DNA of 64,000 nt, taken from contig JAFYYP010000026.1 in the NCBI GenBank assembly GCA_017557505.1, forward strand, positions 62,001-126,000, read 5' to 3'. This document shows, in pieces, positions 1 through 7,087 of this stretch. The notes beneath the pieces are model-generated. The model was not told the origin of the DNA. It saw only the letters and a list, made by a program, of their open reading frames with translations, and searched no databases. Source of the stretch: Bacillota bacterium. GTDB lineage: Bacteria; Bacillota; Clostridia; Peptostreptococcales; Anaerovoracaceae. Within the stretch, counting starts at the first letter, position 1. Every line of letters begins with the position of its first letter. The position numbers were made by a program, and so were the translations under genes.

Positions 1-829
1 CTGCTCGAAAGAGCAGGGCGGAGAGGCCCCTGTCACCGACCCGTCCTTTACCCTGGATACGCAGGACACCGCGATCGTCATCACGGCGGACAATGCGGCA
101 AAGGGCACCGGCGGCATCGGCTACCTGAGCTTCGGCGAAAACGAATACATGAACTACCACCTCGACGGCGAGAACGACGAAGAGGTACTGCGCGTGGTCA
201 TTTTCGTGAACGAGCATCCCGACAACCCGATGGCCTACACCGATCCCGATGCGGAAGGCTGCTATCTCGACTTCACCGTGCAGAACAGCACGGGCGGCCT
301 CATTGCCATGGAGCCGGGCGACTACGCGTTCAACATTTCGGTCGACAGCGACGCCTTCAACGGCACCGGCGCGTTCGAGGTCTATACGGACGACGACGTC
401 AACGCCACGATCGCCAACCCCTGGACGACGGTCGCAAGCGTGGACCAGGTCGACATCTTATGCGGCTTCCCGTTCAATACGCCGGAGACCCTGGGCGACA
501 TGCACCGCGATAGCGAATACAACTGCGCGGAGGAGCTGAGGATCGCGAGCGTCTCCTATCTTTGGACCGACCAGGACGGAAGCGAGTGGATCAAAGGCGA
601 GATCCGCAAGGCGGTCAAGCACCTTTACGATCCCGAGCAATACGGTTCGCTGTCCGGCGTCTGGGATACCTACGACGAGGAAAAGGAAGTGGACGGCGTG
701 CAGCTCTCCCTGATCGACGGCCTCGTGCGCGTCGCCGAGTGGGAGTCCGACAATTTCCGCTACAGCATCTGGTGCCAGGACGGCCTGCCGGAGGAAGAGA
801 TGATGGCCGCCGTCGAACAGGTGAAATAG
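1..829 (+). CDS. Secreted lipoprotein of unknown function (5' end outside window)
   Basis: The reading frame is already open at base 2, where the first full codon is a cysteine followed by Ser-Lys-Glu-Gln-Gly-Gly. This is typical of the residue just after a lipoprotein signal peptide, so the missing part is probably only a short signal sequence. About 275 residues are visible. They are acidic and rich in Asp, Glu, Gly, Tyr and Trp, as in extracytoplasmic proteins, with no membrane segment or recognised catalytic motif. The next gene starts 48 bases downstream with its own strong Shine-Dalgarno sequence. I do not recognise a family; a lipid-anchored surface protein is an inference from the N-terminal cysteine and composition. 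Confidence 0.6.
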   Translation, partial: CSKEQGGEAPVTDPSFTLDTQDTAIVITADNAAKGTGGIGYLSFGENEYMNYHLDGENDEEVLRVVIFVNEHPDNPMAYTDPDAEGCYLDFTVQNSTGGLIAMEPGDYAFNISVDSDAFNGTGAFEVYTDDDVNATIANPWTTVASVDQVDILCGFPFNTPETLGDMHRDSEYNCAEELRIASVSYLWTDQDGSEWIKGEIRKAVKHLYDPEQYGSLSGVWDTYDEEKEVDGVQLSLIDGLVRVAEWESDNFRYSIWCQDGLPEEEMMAAVEQVK

Positions 830-877
830 GCGAAGCTGCGAAGCGACGCTGCAATAGAGAATATATGGAGGTCATAT

Positions 878-2062
878 ATGGAAGATTTCAAGAGAGCAAG
901 CGAGATTCTGTACAAAGGCGAACATGCGAGAGGCATGGACTTAAAGAAGCCCGAGACTCTGCCAATTTTCGAGACGACTGCGTTCACGATGAACAGCCTG
1001 TCCGAGCTGGCGGAGGTCACGGCAGACAAAGGCTGGACTTACCACCGCACCCGCAACCCGAACCGCGCGGCCCTGGCCGAAGCCATGAGCTATCTGGAAG
1101 GCGGCGAGGCGAGCCTCATCTTCGCGTCCGGCATGGGGTCGATCACCGTGCCCATGATCACGCTGCTGCAGCCCGGCGACCGCGTGCTGTGCAACGCGAA
1201 CATCTACGGCGAGACCTTCTCCACGCTGCGCGACGTCCTCGGTAAGATGAACGTGCAGACCGACTTCGTGGACTATCTTGATATGGATGCCGTACGCGCG
1301 GCCATCAAGCCCGAGACGAAGCTCATCTACAGCGAGGTCGTCAGCAACCCGACCGTCAAGATCGCGGACATCCCCGCGCTGGCCGAGCTCGCCCACAAGA
1401 ACGGCGCGCTGCTGATGGTCGACAACACTTTCACGTCCCCGTTTGCCATCCGGCCGATGGATTTCGGTGCGGACATCGTCATCAATAGCCTGACGAAATT
1501 CCTGAACGGCCATGCGGATGCTATGGGCGGCTCCATGACCACGACGCAGGAACTGGTCGACAAGATCCGTCCGGTCTCCATGCTGATCGGCACGCCCGGC
1601 GACGCGTTCAGCTCCTGGCTCATCCTGAGAGGCCTGCGCACAGCGGAACTGCGCATCCCGCGCCAGATCAAGACAGCGGAAAAACTCGCTGCGTTCTTCG
1701 CGAATGACCCGCGCATCACGGCGGTCAACCATCCGTCGCTGGCGACCGGCAGGCAGAAGGAACTCGCGGACAAGCTGTTCGGCGAGAACGGCTCCACGCC
1801 CATGATGAGCTTCGTCCTGCCCGAGGATATCGAAAAGATCGACGCGTTCATGAAGGCTCTGCGGTTCACGCGCTACGCCCCGACGCTCGGCGGCCTTCGC
1901 ACGACGATGAGCCATCCGGTCACGTCGTCGCACTTCTCCATGCCCGACGAACAGCGCCGCAAGATCGGCATCACGCCCGGCATGATCCGCCTGTCCGTCG
2001 GATTGGAAGATCCCGACGATCTGATCGCCGACTTCAGCAACGCGATGAAGGTGTTCGGATAA
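878..2062 (+). CDS. PLP-dependent trans-sulfuration enzyme, methionine gamma-lyase / cystathionine gamma-lyase type
   Basis: A 394-residue Cys/Met metabolism PLP enzyme (fold type I), the usual length for the family. The PLP lysine is K207 in NSLTKFLNGHAD, with the PLP-ring aspartate D182 in MVDNTFTSP and the YHRTRNPN segment near residue 55. The family catalyses beta/gamma elimination or replacement on methionine, homocysteine or cystathionine. In an amino-acid fermenter, methionine gamma-lyase (2-oxobutyrate, methanethiol and ammonia) is plausible, but sequence inspection cannot separate it from cystathionine gamma-lyase or O-acetylhomoserine sulfhydrylase. GGAGG lies about 7 bases before the ATG. 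It stands alone, followed by a strong terminator shared with the convergent gene. Confidence 0.88.
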   Translation: MEDFKRASEILYKGEHARGMDLKKPETLPIFETTAFTMNSLSELAEVTADKGWTYHRTRNPNRAALAEAMSYLEGGEASLIFASGMGSITVPMITLLQPGDRVLCNANIYGETFSTLRDVLGKMNVQTDFVDYLDMDAVRAAIKPETKLIYSEVVSNPTVKIADIPALAELAHKNGALLMVDNTFTSPFAIRPMDFGADIVINSLTKFLNGHADAMGGSMTTTQELVDKIRPVSMLIGTPGDAFSSWLILRGLRTAELRIPRQIKTAEKLAAFFANDPRITAVNHPSLATGRQKELADKLFGENGSTPMMSFVLPEDIEKIDAFMKALRFTRYAPTLGGLRTTMSHPVTSSHFSMPDEQRRKIGITPGMIRLSVGLEDPDDLIADFSNAMKVFG

Positions 2063-2073
2063 AACTGCAAAGC

Positions 2074-2110
2074 AAAAGCGGTGACCTTCACGGGTCACCG
2101 CTTTTATTTT
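2074..2110. terminator. Bidirectional intrinsic terminator
   Basis: A perfect 13-bp stem (2074-2086 with 2093-2105) and a 6-base loop, with an A-rich left flank and a T-rich right flank. It lies between two converging genes and can end transcripts from both sides. Confidence 0.92.
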
Positions 2111-2115
2111 GTCCT

Positions 2116-2970
2116 TTAAAACTCAGTTCTTTTCAGCACTTCCCGGAACGGAGCGATCCAGGCGCCTTTGTCCAGCGCATACTGAATAAACTCTTCCAGT
2201 ATGGTGATCATGTGCGGACGGCCGGAGACCTGCGGGTGCATGGCGACGTCCAACAGGGCGTCTTTTTCGTGCGCGAGGCCGTAATCCAGCGAGGTCTTCC
2301 AGATCTCGAAGATCTGGCTCTGCGGCTTCATTCCCGTGCGGAACTGCACGAATTCCGCATGAGGGAAGTCGTCCAGGTACCACGAAAGCGGAAATTCCAC
2401 CACGGGGCTGGGCGGGTCATACTCGTTGGCCTTATCGAAGTTAACGTGCACCGGCGCCGGGTGATAGGGGTAGAAATCGTTGCCCATGAGGCTGGAATCG
2501 TAGACGAAGCCGTACTTTTCCAGCAGCGCCAGCGTGTTTATCGAAAAATCGAACCCGGGCGAACGGTAGCCCAGCGGCCGGATGCCCATCTTGTCGAGGC
2601 TTTCCAGTCCGCGCACGAGGATGCGCTCTTCCTCGTCCGCTGTCAGGTCCGTCGGGTCTTCGTGCACGTAGCCGTGGTGGCCGACCTCGTGGCCTCTGGC
2701 CAGGATCTCCTCGACCGCCTCGGGAAACGTCTCCAGCGTGTGACCCGGCACGAAGAACGTCGTCTTCAGGCCGTACTCGTCCAGCAGGTCCAGGATGCGC
2801 GGAACAGCTACGCACGCACCGTATTCGCCCCGGGACATGTAGGCCGGGGAAGTCTTGCCGAACGACGACATCCACACCGAGGACGAATCGAAGTCGAACG
2901 TCAGCGTGAGGGCAATGCTCTTGCCTTCCGGCAGCTCAATTTTTCCTGTGTTCTGGATCATGGGATTCAC
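2116..2970 (-). CDS. Polysaccharide deacetylase (NodB) family hydrolase, cyclic-imidase / PuuE-like
   Basis: This 284-residue protein has the carbohydrate-esterase-4/NodB metal-site motifs: TFDFD (D26, D28), HHGYVHE (H99, H103) and RSPGFDF. There is no signal peptide, so it is cytoplasmic. Proteins of this size with HGYxHE resemble the metal-dependent cyclic imide hydrolase/allantoinase branch more than peptidoglycan deacetylases. The divergently transcribed neighbour is a nitrilase-type amidohydrolase, and such pairs fit sequential opening of a cyclic imide or hydantoin ring followed by hydrolysis of the resulting carbamoyl or amide group; that pairing is inference. AGGAGGTG precedes the ATG. 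A membrane-independent peptidoglycan or polyamine deacetylase is the alternative. Confidence 0.82.
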   Translation of the reverse strand: MNPMIQNTGKIELPEGKSIALTLTFDFDSSSVWMSSFGKTSPAYMSRGEYGACVAVPRILDLLDEYGLKTTFFVPGHTLETFPEAVEEILARGHEVGHHGYVHEDPTDLTADEEERILVRGLESLDKMGIRPLGYRSPGFDFSINTLALLEKYGFVYDSSLMGNDFYPYHPAPVHVNFDKANEYDPPSPVVEFPLSWYLDDFPHAEFVQFRTGMKPQSQIFEIWKTSLDYGLAHEKDALLDVAMHPQVSGRPHMITILEEFIQYALDKGAWIAPFREVLKRTEF

Positions 2971-2981
2971 CTCCTGAAATC

Positions 2982-3016
2982 CATCCTATCACAAGGGGTC
3001 TCGATGTGATAGGATG
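2982..3016. promoter_or_regulatory. Perfect 12-bp inverted repeat between divergent hydrolase genes (candidate operator)
   Basis: CATCCTATCACA at 2982-2993 and its exact complement at 3005-3016 flank an 11-base spacer. There is no U-run, so it is not a terminator. Its place in the 84-bp gap between divergent start codons suggests a dimeric regulator site controlling both genes. Each arm also reads TGATAGGAT, resembling an extended -10, on its own strand. Confidence 0.65.
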
Positions 3017-3054
3017 AAATCAGAAAACAGCGCAGCAGACAGAGGAGGCAACCC

Positions 3055-3930
3055 ATGAAGATCAAGAAAGAGATTCCCGCAAAAGTCGCCGTCGTACAGA
3101 TGGAGCCAAAAGTCGGCGAAACTGAAAAGAACCTGGCGTCGTGCCTTGCCAAGGTGAACGAGGCTGCGAACAACGGCGCGCAGCTGATCGTGCTGCCCGA
3201 GCTCTGCGTCAGCGGCTACGTGTTTGCGAACCGCGAGGAAGCGTTCGCGCTGTCAGAACCCATCCCTGAAGGGCCTTCCTGCCAAGCGTTTTCAAAGCTG
3301 GCCAAAGAGCGTAAAGTCTACATCTACGCCGGCCTCAACGAAAACTGCACCGACCGCCTGTACAACTCAGCCGTGCTGTTCGGCCCTGACGGCATCGTCG
3401 GCAAATACCGCAAGCTGCAGATCTGGGACGACGAATACCTGTGGTTCGAGCCGGGCGATCTCGGCCTTCCCGTCTTCCATACGCCCATCGGCCGCATCGG
3501 CATGCTGGTGTGCAACGACTGCTGGTACCAGGAACTGTACCGCATCCTGGCCATGCAGGGGGCGGACATCATCATCGCGGGCGTCGACGGTCCGGCAAGA
3601 CCGCACGCGCCGTTCGACATGAATACCTTCGTGGTCTTCCACGCCATGGCGGCCGCCAACTGCAGCAATGTGTACGTGGCGGTGGCGGTGCGCACGGGCA
3701 TCGAACGGAATGAGGAATTCGCCGGCCGCAGCGTCATCGTGGACAATACCGGCGCCATCATCGCGGGACCCGCAAGCAAGACGGAGGAAGAGATCCTCTA
3801 CGCGGACTGCGACTTCGCAAGGGTGCGCCAGCACCAGGGCAACCTGTACAATTCCGTGGTCACCGACCGCAGGACGGACGTCTACGACCGCCTGCTCGGC
3901 TACGATCCGGCGAAGTACGGGCAGGAATAG
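3055..3930 (+). CDS. Nitrilase-superfamily carbon-nitrogen hydrolase
   Basis: A 291-residue C-N hydrolase with the Glu-Lys-Cys triad visible: E49 in VLPELCVSGY, K120 in GKYRKLQIWD and C153 in LVCNDCWYQEL. The family hydrolyses linear amides, N-carbamoyl groups or nitriles through a cysteine thioester. The length matches omega-amidase, N-carbamoylputrescine amidase and beta-ureidopropionase-like members. Placement opposite a cyclic-imidase-like gene favours a half-amide or N-carbamoyl amino acid substrate (inference). GGAGG precedes the ATG by 7 bases. A bidirectional terminator lies about 200 bases downstream. Confidence 0.88.
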   Translation: MKIKKEIPAKVAVVQMEPKVGETEKNLASCLAKVNEAANNGAQLIVLPELCVSGYVFANREEAFALSEPIPEGPSCQAFSKLAKERKVYIYAGLNENCTDRLYNSAVLFGPDGIVGKYRKLQIWDDEYLWFEPGDLGLPVFHTPIGRIGMLVCNDCWYQELYRILAMQGADIIIAGVDGPARPHAPFDMNTFVVFHAMAAANCSNVYVAVAVRTGIERNEEFAGRSVIVDNTGAIIAGPASKTEEEILYADCDFARVRQHQGNLYNSVVTDRRTDVYDRLLGYDPAKYGQE

Positions 3931-4231
3931 GCGCCATGGAGCGCGGCGGAGCTGAAGTATCCGCAAACCGGTAGTTTTGGGCTATGTGCGGATAGTCTGC
4001 ATCTCATTTTGGGCAGAGGACTCTTGCAAAGTTTCGCAAAACCGGGCAAAACCGCACAAGACAGGCACCATTTCAGATCGGATTAACCTAAAAGTAAGTC
4101 CGAATTCCACAAAAATAGCAAAAAGATATCCGCAATTGCTGTTCAAACGCAAATTGCGGATATTTTTCTTCTGCCGCGACTTTTAGGGTCAGTAAAAAGG
4201 GAGTCTGCACATTCACGACGGGCATCCTTGT
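3931..4231. other. Gene-free stretch containing one terminator
   Basis: About 300 bases between a plus-strand and a minus-strand gene. Apart from the hairpin at 4126-4170 I see only A-rich sequence with short runs such as GCAAAACCG, and no convincing reading frame or RNA gene. Confidence 0.6.
4126..4170. terminator. Bidirectional intrinsic terminator
   Basis: A 12-bp stem (4126-4137 with 4152-4163) around a 14-base loop, flanked by AAAAAG on the left and TTTTCTT on the right. It separates the plus-strand nitrilase gene from the minus-strand protease-like gene. Confidence 0.8.
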
Positions 4232-4921
4232 TTACACCTTCACCCTCAGCACTTTCCTCTCGAAGTCGAACACCAGCCTCTTGTCCGTCAGGGCCGAGAT
4301 GCCCACGATCCCGTCGAACATGCCCGAAAGGTCCAGCAGCTCGGGCATCAGGCCGAATTGCACGCTTCGCACGACGTCGCGGTCTGCAGCGCCGAACATC
4401 AGATCGCCCCTCAGCAGCTCGCCGCACAGCGATCCGTACAGCGGACTGTCGTCTTCGTAAGCTTCGCCGGTCTGCTCCAGCTGCCCGGCCAGCCGTGACG
4501 TAATATAGGGGATGCGCGCGCCGGTATCGACGATCACATTGCGCAGGCGCCGCCGCAGATACAGATCGTCCGTGACGATAAAGGCGCCTTCGTACAGATT
4601 GAAAGAAAGCTCCGCATACGCCGTTGATCCATCCGGGTCCTGCACGCAGGCAAAGTCGAGCGTACCGTGCTCCAGGTCTATCGTTAATCCCGCCTTTTGC
4701 AGGATCTCCATACCGATAAAGCCGGCGACGTCCGTGCCGGTCAGCGCATCCGCCGTCTCCTTGTCGCAGAAAGACCCGGCGCTGAGCAGAAAGCCCTGCC
4801 CGCCGATCTCGAGCGCACGCAGGCCGCCATAGTGAAAAGAGCAGGGCGAACCCGTATCGACGATATATCGCTCGCCGTCTAAGCAGACGATAGGGTGGTT
4901 GTTGCACATATACAACTGCAT
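4232..4921 (-). CDS. Retropepsin-like aspartic protease-fold protein with two DTG motifs
   Basis: A 229-residue protein containing two Asp-Thr-Gly signatures in one chain: IVDTGSPCSF near residue 22 and VIVDTGARIPYI near residue 133. Each is followed by hydrophobic beta-like stretches (GFIGMEIL, GIVGISALTDK) typical of retropepsin halves. Viral retropepsins have one DTG per chain and dimerise; here a tandem duplication would make an intramolecular pair, as in pepsins but much shorter. No signal peptide or membrane segment is seen, so it is presumably cytoplasmic. GGAGG lies 7-8 bases before the start. The overlapping frame on the same strand is not coding-like. Substrate unknown. Confidence 0.72.
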   Translation of the reverse strand: MQLYMCNNHPIVCLDGERYIVDTGSPCSFHYGGLRALEIGGQGFLLSAGSFCDKETADALTGTDVAGFIGMEILQKAGLTIDLEHGTLDFACVQDPDGSTAYAELSFNLYEGAFIVTDDLYLRRRLRNVIVDTGARIPYITSRLAGQLEQTGEAYEDDSPLYGSLCGELLRGDLMFGAADRDVVRSVQFGLMPELLDLSGMFDGIVGISALTDKRLVFDFERKVLRVKV

Positions 4922-5046
4922 GGATCAAAACCTCCTTACCCCTTGGAAAAAGCGGCGGCAGATCTTGTCCGCCGCCATTATAAATATATCACAAAATCTG
5001 GAAAAAGTCAAGTGAAATCGGCCCGGGCTGCACCATGGCAAAGACC

Positions 5047-5075
5047 TTCTTATCGTACACTTTGTGCGCTACAAT
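5047..5075 (+). promoter_or_regulatory. Putative sigma-A promoter
   Basis: TTCTTA at 5047-5052, a 17-base spacer and TACAAT at 5070-5075 preceded by TGTGC. It lies about 60 bases upstream of the start codon at 5138. Confidence 0.45.
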
Positions 5076-5137
5076 TCAAACTGCCCCGGAACCTTGAAAA
5101 CCAAACAACACGCACCATGATCGAAACAGGAGGGTTT

Positions 5138-5545
5138 ATGACAGAGAACACCATATACTTTCTCGAATGCGAAACCAAGGACAAAGACTTCGGCATGACG
5201 ACGTTTTCGGCCCGTCTGGATCACCTGATCCGCGACTTTGCAGACTGGCTGCGGAGCAACGAGATCGCTTTGACAGACATCGTTCAGCCGAAAATCTACC
5301 GTACCAGCGACCTTGCCTGTGTCGCCACGCTCAACCTTGAAGACGGGCAGGTCATCCTGCAGCCCTGCCGCGCGTATACCGGTCCGTTTGCCAAGCTGAT
5401 CAATAAGATCCGGTTCGATCTGCGTTATCTGCCGCGCCGTTTCCGCTACGTGCTCGACGTCCAGCGCGTTCGCGACACGGACGCGCCGCCGGTCGATGAC
5501 GACCCCGATGATCCAGACGACACCGACGACCTCGATATCTTCTAG
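5138..5545 (+). CDS. Hypothetical protein with acidic tail
   Basis: A 135-residue protein that I do not recognise. I chose the ATG at 5138 over upstream in-frame codons because AGGAGGG lies 4 bases before it. The N-terminal 110 residues look globular and mixed alpha/beta. The C-terminus is a strongly acidic run of Asp, Pro and Thr (about residues 118-135, DDDPDDPDDTDD). It is monocistronic, with its own promoter and terminator. The acidic tail might mediate protein or metal contacts, but nothing in the sequence proves this. Confidence 0.65.
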   Translation: MTENTIYFLECETKDKDFGMTTFSARLDHLIRDFADWLRSNEIALTDIVQPKIYRTSDLACVATLNLEDGQVILQPCRAYTGPFAKLINKIRFDLRYLPRRFRYVLDVQRVRDTDAPPVDDDPDDPDDTDDLDIF

Positions 5546-5565
5546 CCTCTCCTTTCTGCTATGCG

Positions 5566-5605
5566 AAAAGACCGGCTGCCCCTGTGGCAGCCGGCCTTTT
5601 GCGTC
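5566..5605. terminator. Bidirectional intrinsic terminator
   Basis: A 9-bp GC-rich stem (5572-5580 with 5586-5594) and a 5-base loop, flanked by AAAAG and CTTTT that also pair. It lies between converging genes. Confidence 0.88.
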
Positions 5606-5623
5606 TTACCGGTTTCTTGTTTC

Positions 5624-6613
5624 CTATTTCAGCTTCTCGAACGTCCTCTCCTCGGCCTTCGACATCTCGCAGCTTAAGGCTTCGTCCCTGAGCTTTTCCA
5701 GGGTCGCGAGGTCGTTCACCTGCTGCTCTTCGTCCCAGGCCTTCGTGAACGTGCCGTCCTTGATCTGGTCATACCGTTCGCGCAGGAATTCGCGGATCGG
5801 TGCCGGGTCGAACATATGGAAACTGCGCAGCTGCCCGAACTGCGACGTGTGCGAATGGAACGGCATCTGGCGGTACATGCCGAGTTCCGCGGCTTTTTCC
5901 ATCATGTACATCGGCTCTTTGGAAAGGTAAGCCTCCATCAGGACGGCCTCCTCCGGATGACCCATCGTTTCGGCGAGCAGCTTGAACGACTCGTCGAACA
6001 CATGATAGATGATGGGCCACGTGCCTTGCTCCGCCATCAGGTCGAGCATGGTCTCGTCGTCGAACGTCACTTCGATCGCGCCTTTCTTCGTGGACCCGAT
6101 CGCCTTGCACAGCGCCTTGCCGTATTCGAGCGCCTTGCCGGACGCGTCCTGCGCAACACCCACGAAAGAGGGGAAGCCTTCTCCTCTGAGGAACATCTGC
6201 CGCACGCCGTCGCCGATCATGCGGGGCGCTGCCATCACGACGTCGACGAATGCCGGAGGAACAATCTTTTTGAACGTGATATTGTACGCGGAGGCGAAGT
6301 TCAAAACGTTGCCCGGCTCCAGCCCCGGCGCGATGGACTCTTCGTAGATCTGCGGCGCATATTCGTCGGGAAGGAGCATAAAGATGACGTCCGCTTCCTT
6401 GGCCGCCTCTTCGATCGGCTTTACTGCAAAACCGTCTTCGACCGCCTGGTCGTACGAGCTGTCCTTCCTGCTTCCGACGATGATGCTCGTGCAGCCGGAA
6501 TCCCTCATGTTCAGGGCCTGCGCGCGCCCCTGGTTGCCGTATCCGATAATCGCGATGGTCTTGTCCTTCACCAGACCGAGATTGCAGTCGCTGTCGTAAT
6601 AGATCGTTGCCAT
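5624..6613 (-). CDS. Divergent ketol-acid reductoisomerase-like protein
   Basis: A 329-residue protein of class I KARI size. It has the Rossmann motif GYGNQG (24-29) and the helical-domain metal segment DLMAEQ (D191, E195), matching DLFGEQ of true enzymes. However, the conserved AHGFNIH region reads ASAYNIT (107-113) and APKGPGH reads APRMIGDG (129-136). The active-site His and Lys positions are therefore Ser and Arg by visual alignment. No ilvB, ilvN or leu genes are adjacent; the only other branched-chain-type gene, an IlvD-family member, is 37 kb away in a catabolic cluster. Likely a NAD(P)-dependent enzyme repurposed from KARI rather than a valine biosynthesis enzyme. Confidence 0.8.
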   Translation of the reverse strand: MATIYYDSDCNLGLVKDKTIAIIGYGNQGRAQALNMRDSGCTSIIVGSRKDSSYDQAVEDGFAVKPIEEAAKEADVIFMLLPDEYAPQIYEESIAPGLEPGNVLNFASAYNITFKKIVPPAFVDVVMAAPRMIGDGVRQMFLRGEGFPSFVGVAQDASGKALEYGKALCKAIGSTKKGAIEVTFDDETMLDLMAEQGTWPIIYHVFDESFKLLAETMGHPEEAVLMEAYLSKEPMYMMEKAAELGMYRQMPFHSHTSQFGQLRSFHMFDPAPIREFLRERYDQIKDGTFTKAWDEEQQVNDLATLEKLRDEALSCEMSKAEERTFEKLK

Positions 6614-6639
6614 ATCGTATCCGCCTTTCGTTTTTCTTA

Positions 6640-6669
6640 ACTATATCACCAAGGAAGAGCCTTCCGCAA
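6640..6669 (-). promoter_or_regulatory. Promoter of the KARI-like gene
   Basis: On the minus strand TTGCGG (6664-6669), an 18-base spacer and TATAGT (6640-6645), about 27 bases before the start codon. Its -35 lies back to back with the plus-strand antitoxin promoter that begins at 6674. Confidence 0.6.
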
Positions 6670-6673
6670 CCGC

Positions 6674-6702
6674 TTGCATATTTCCAAAATTTGTGATATA
6701 TA
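6674..6702 (+). promoter_or_regulatory. Promoter of antitoxin RNA, copy A
   Basis: TTGCAT (6674-6679), a 17-base spacer and TATATA (6697-6702). The same architecture occurs in copy B (12542-12570). Confidence 0.7.
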
Positions 6703-6708
6703 AAAGAC

Positions 6709-6819
6709 GAGGTTATCATTTGTCTGGACAACAGACAACCGCCGGTGTGATGGCGGTGATGCCTCCCACGAATGGGTTGGAATCAGCCACCAATCACTTG
6801 GTGGCTGACTCTGTTTTTT
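6709..6819 (+). ncRNA. Putative type I antitoxin RNA, copy A (about 110 nt)
   Basis: It is bounded by the promoter at 6674-6702 and an intrinsic terminator: a 10-bp stem (6783-6792 with 6799-6808) followed by T6 at 6814-6819. It runs antisense to the 3' end and trailer of the toxin gene; the U-tract is the complement of the toxin's final Lys-Lys codons. It contains a GCCTCC element able to pair with the toxin Shine-Dalgarno. The boundaries are inferred from promoter and terminator only. Confidence 0.65.
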
Positions 6820-6980
6820 GCGTCCATGGAACGCGGTGGCCACAAGGAGAGCCGTCAGCAGCACGAGGCTGAACTGAAACAGTCCTTCATATGTAACCAT
6901 ATAGAATCATACCTCCTTTCCTTCACGCATCTCTGCGCGATTCCGGGAAGCATCACCACCCCAGCGGTTGTCTGTCCAAC

Positions 6981-7009
6981 ATCATAACAGACTATATCAG
7001 TAAATGCAA
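6981..7009 (-). promoter_or_regulatory. Promoter of toxin gene, copy A
   Basis: On the minus strand TTGCAT (7004-7009), 17 bases, TATGAT (6981-6986). The predicted leader to the start at 6900 is about 75 nt. It contains an SD-complementary element (6946-6951) and a CGCA-GAGA-TGCG hairpin (6926-6937). Confidence 0.65.
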
Positions 7010-7028
7010 CCATATATTGCCAATTATG

Positions 7029-7058
7029 TTTCCGCTCGCCCTCCATCCGTGATATAAT
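7029..7058 (+). promoter_or_regulatory. Putative promoter of the membrane protein operon
   Basis: A clear TATAAT at 7053-7058, with a weak -35 (TTCCGC) 17 bases upstream. The start codon at 7088 is about 30 bases downstream. Confidence 0.5.
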
Positions 7059-7087
7059 ACCTGCAAGGGAAAAAAAGGGAAGGTTCT

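Larger units (their letters stand above)
6646..6900 (-). pseudogene. Holin-like type I toxin, copy A, with lost stop codon
   Basis: The first 29 codons (from 6900) encode a small membrane peptide beginning MVTYEGLFQFS, with a hydrophobic segment and ending GRKK; this is the look of holin-like type I toxin peptides. It is nearly the same as the intact 29-residue copy at 12675-12764. In that copy codon 30 is TAG; here (6811-6813 on the plus strand) it is CAG. The frame therefore runs on for another 55 residues through the antitoxin gene region to a stop at 6646. The tail is Trp/Pro/Ser-rich and looks non-adapted. GGAGGT sits about 10 bases before the start. It is either a degenerate toxin or a C-terminally extended one. 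Confidence 0.7.

Noticed and set aside
941..2098. 385-codon open frame on the minus strand opposite the PLP enzyme
   Set aside because: It is a GC-driven shadow: His/Arg/Gln-rich product with no motif, no ribosome site, and it covers a clearly conserved gene.
4143..4928. 261-codon minus-strand frame overlapping the aspartic-protease-like gene
   Set aside because: Arg-rich and motif-free; the alternative frame has paired DTG motifs and a correctly placed GGAGG.
6855..7046. 63-codon minus-strand frame over the toxin leader, copy A
   Set aside because: It starts upstream of the toxin promoter and crosses leader structures; no SD and no counterpart in copy B.
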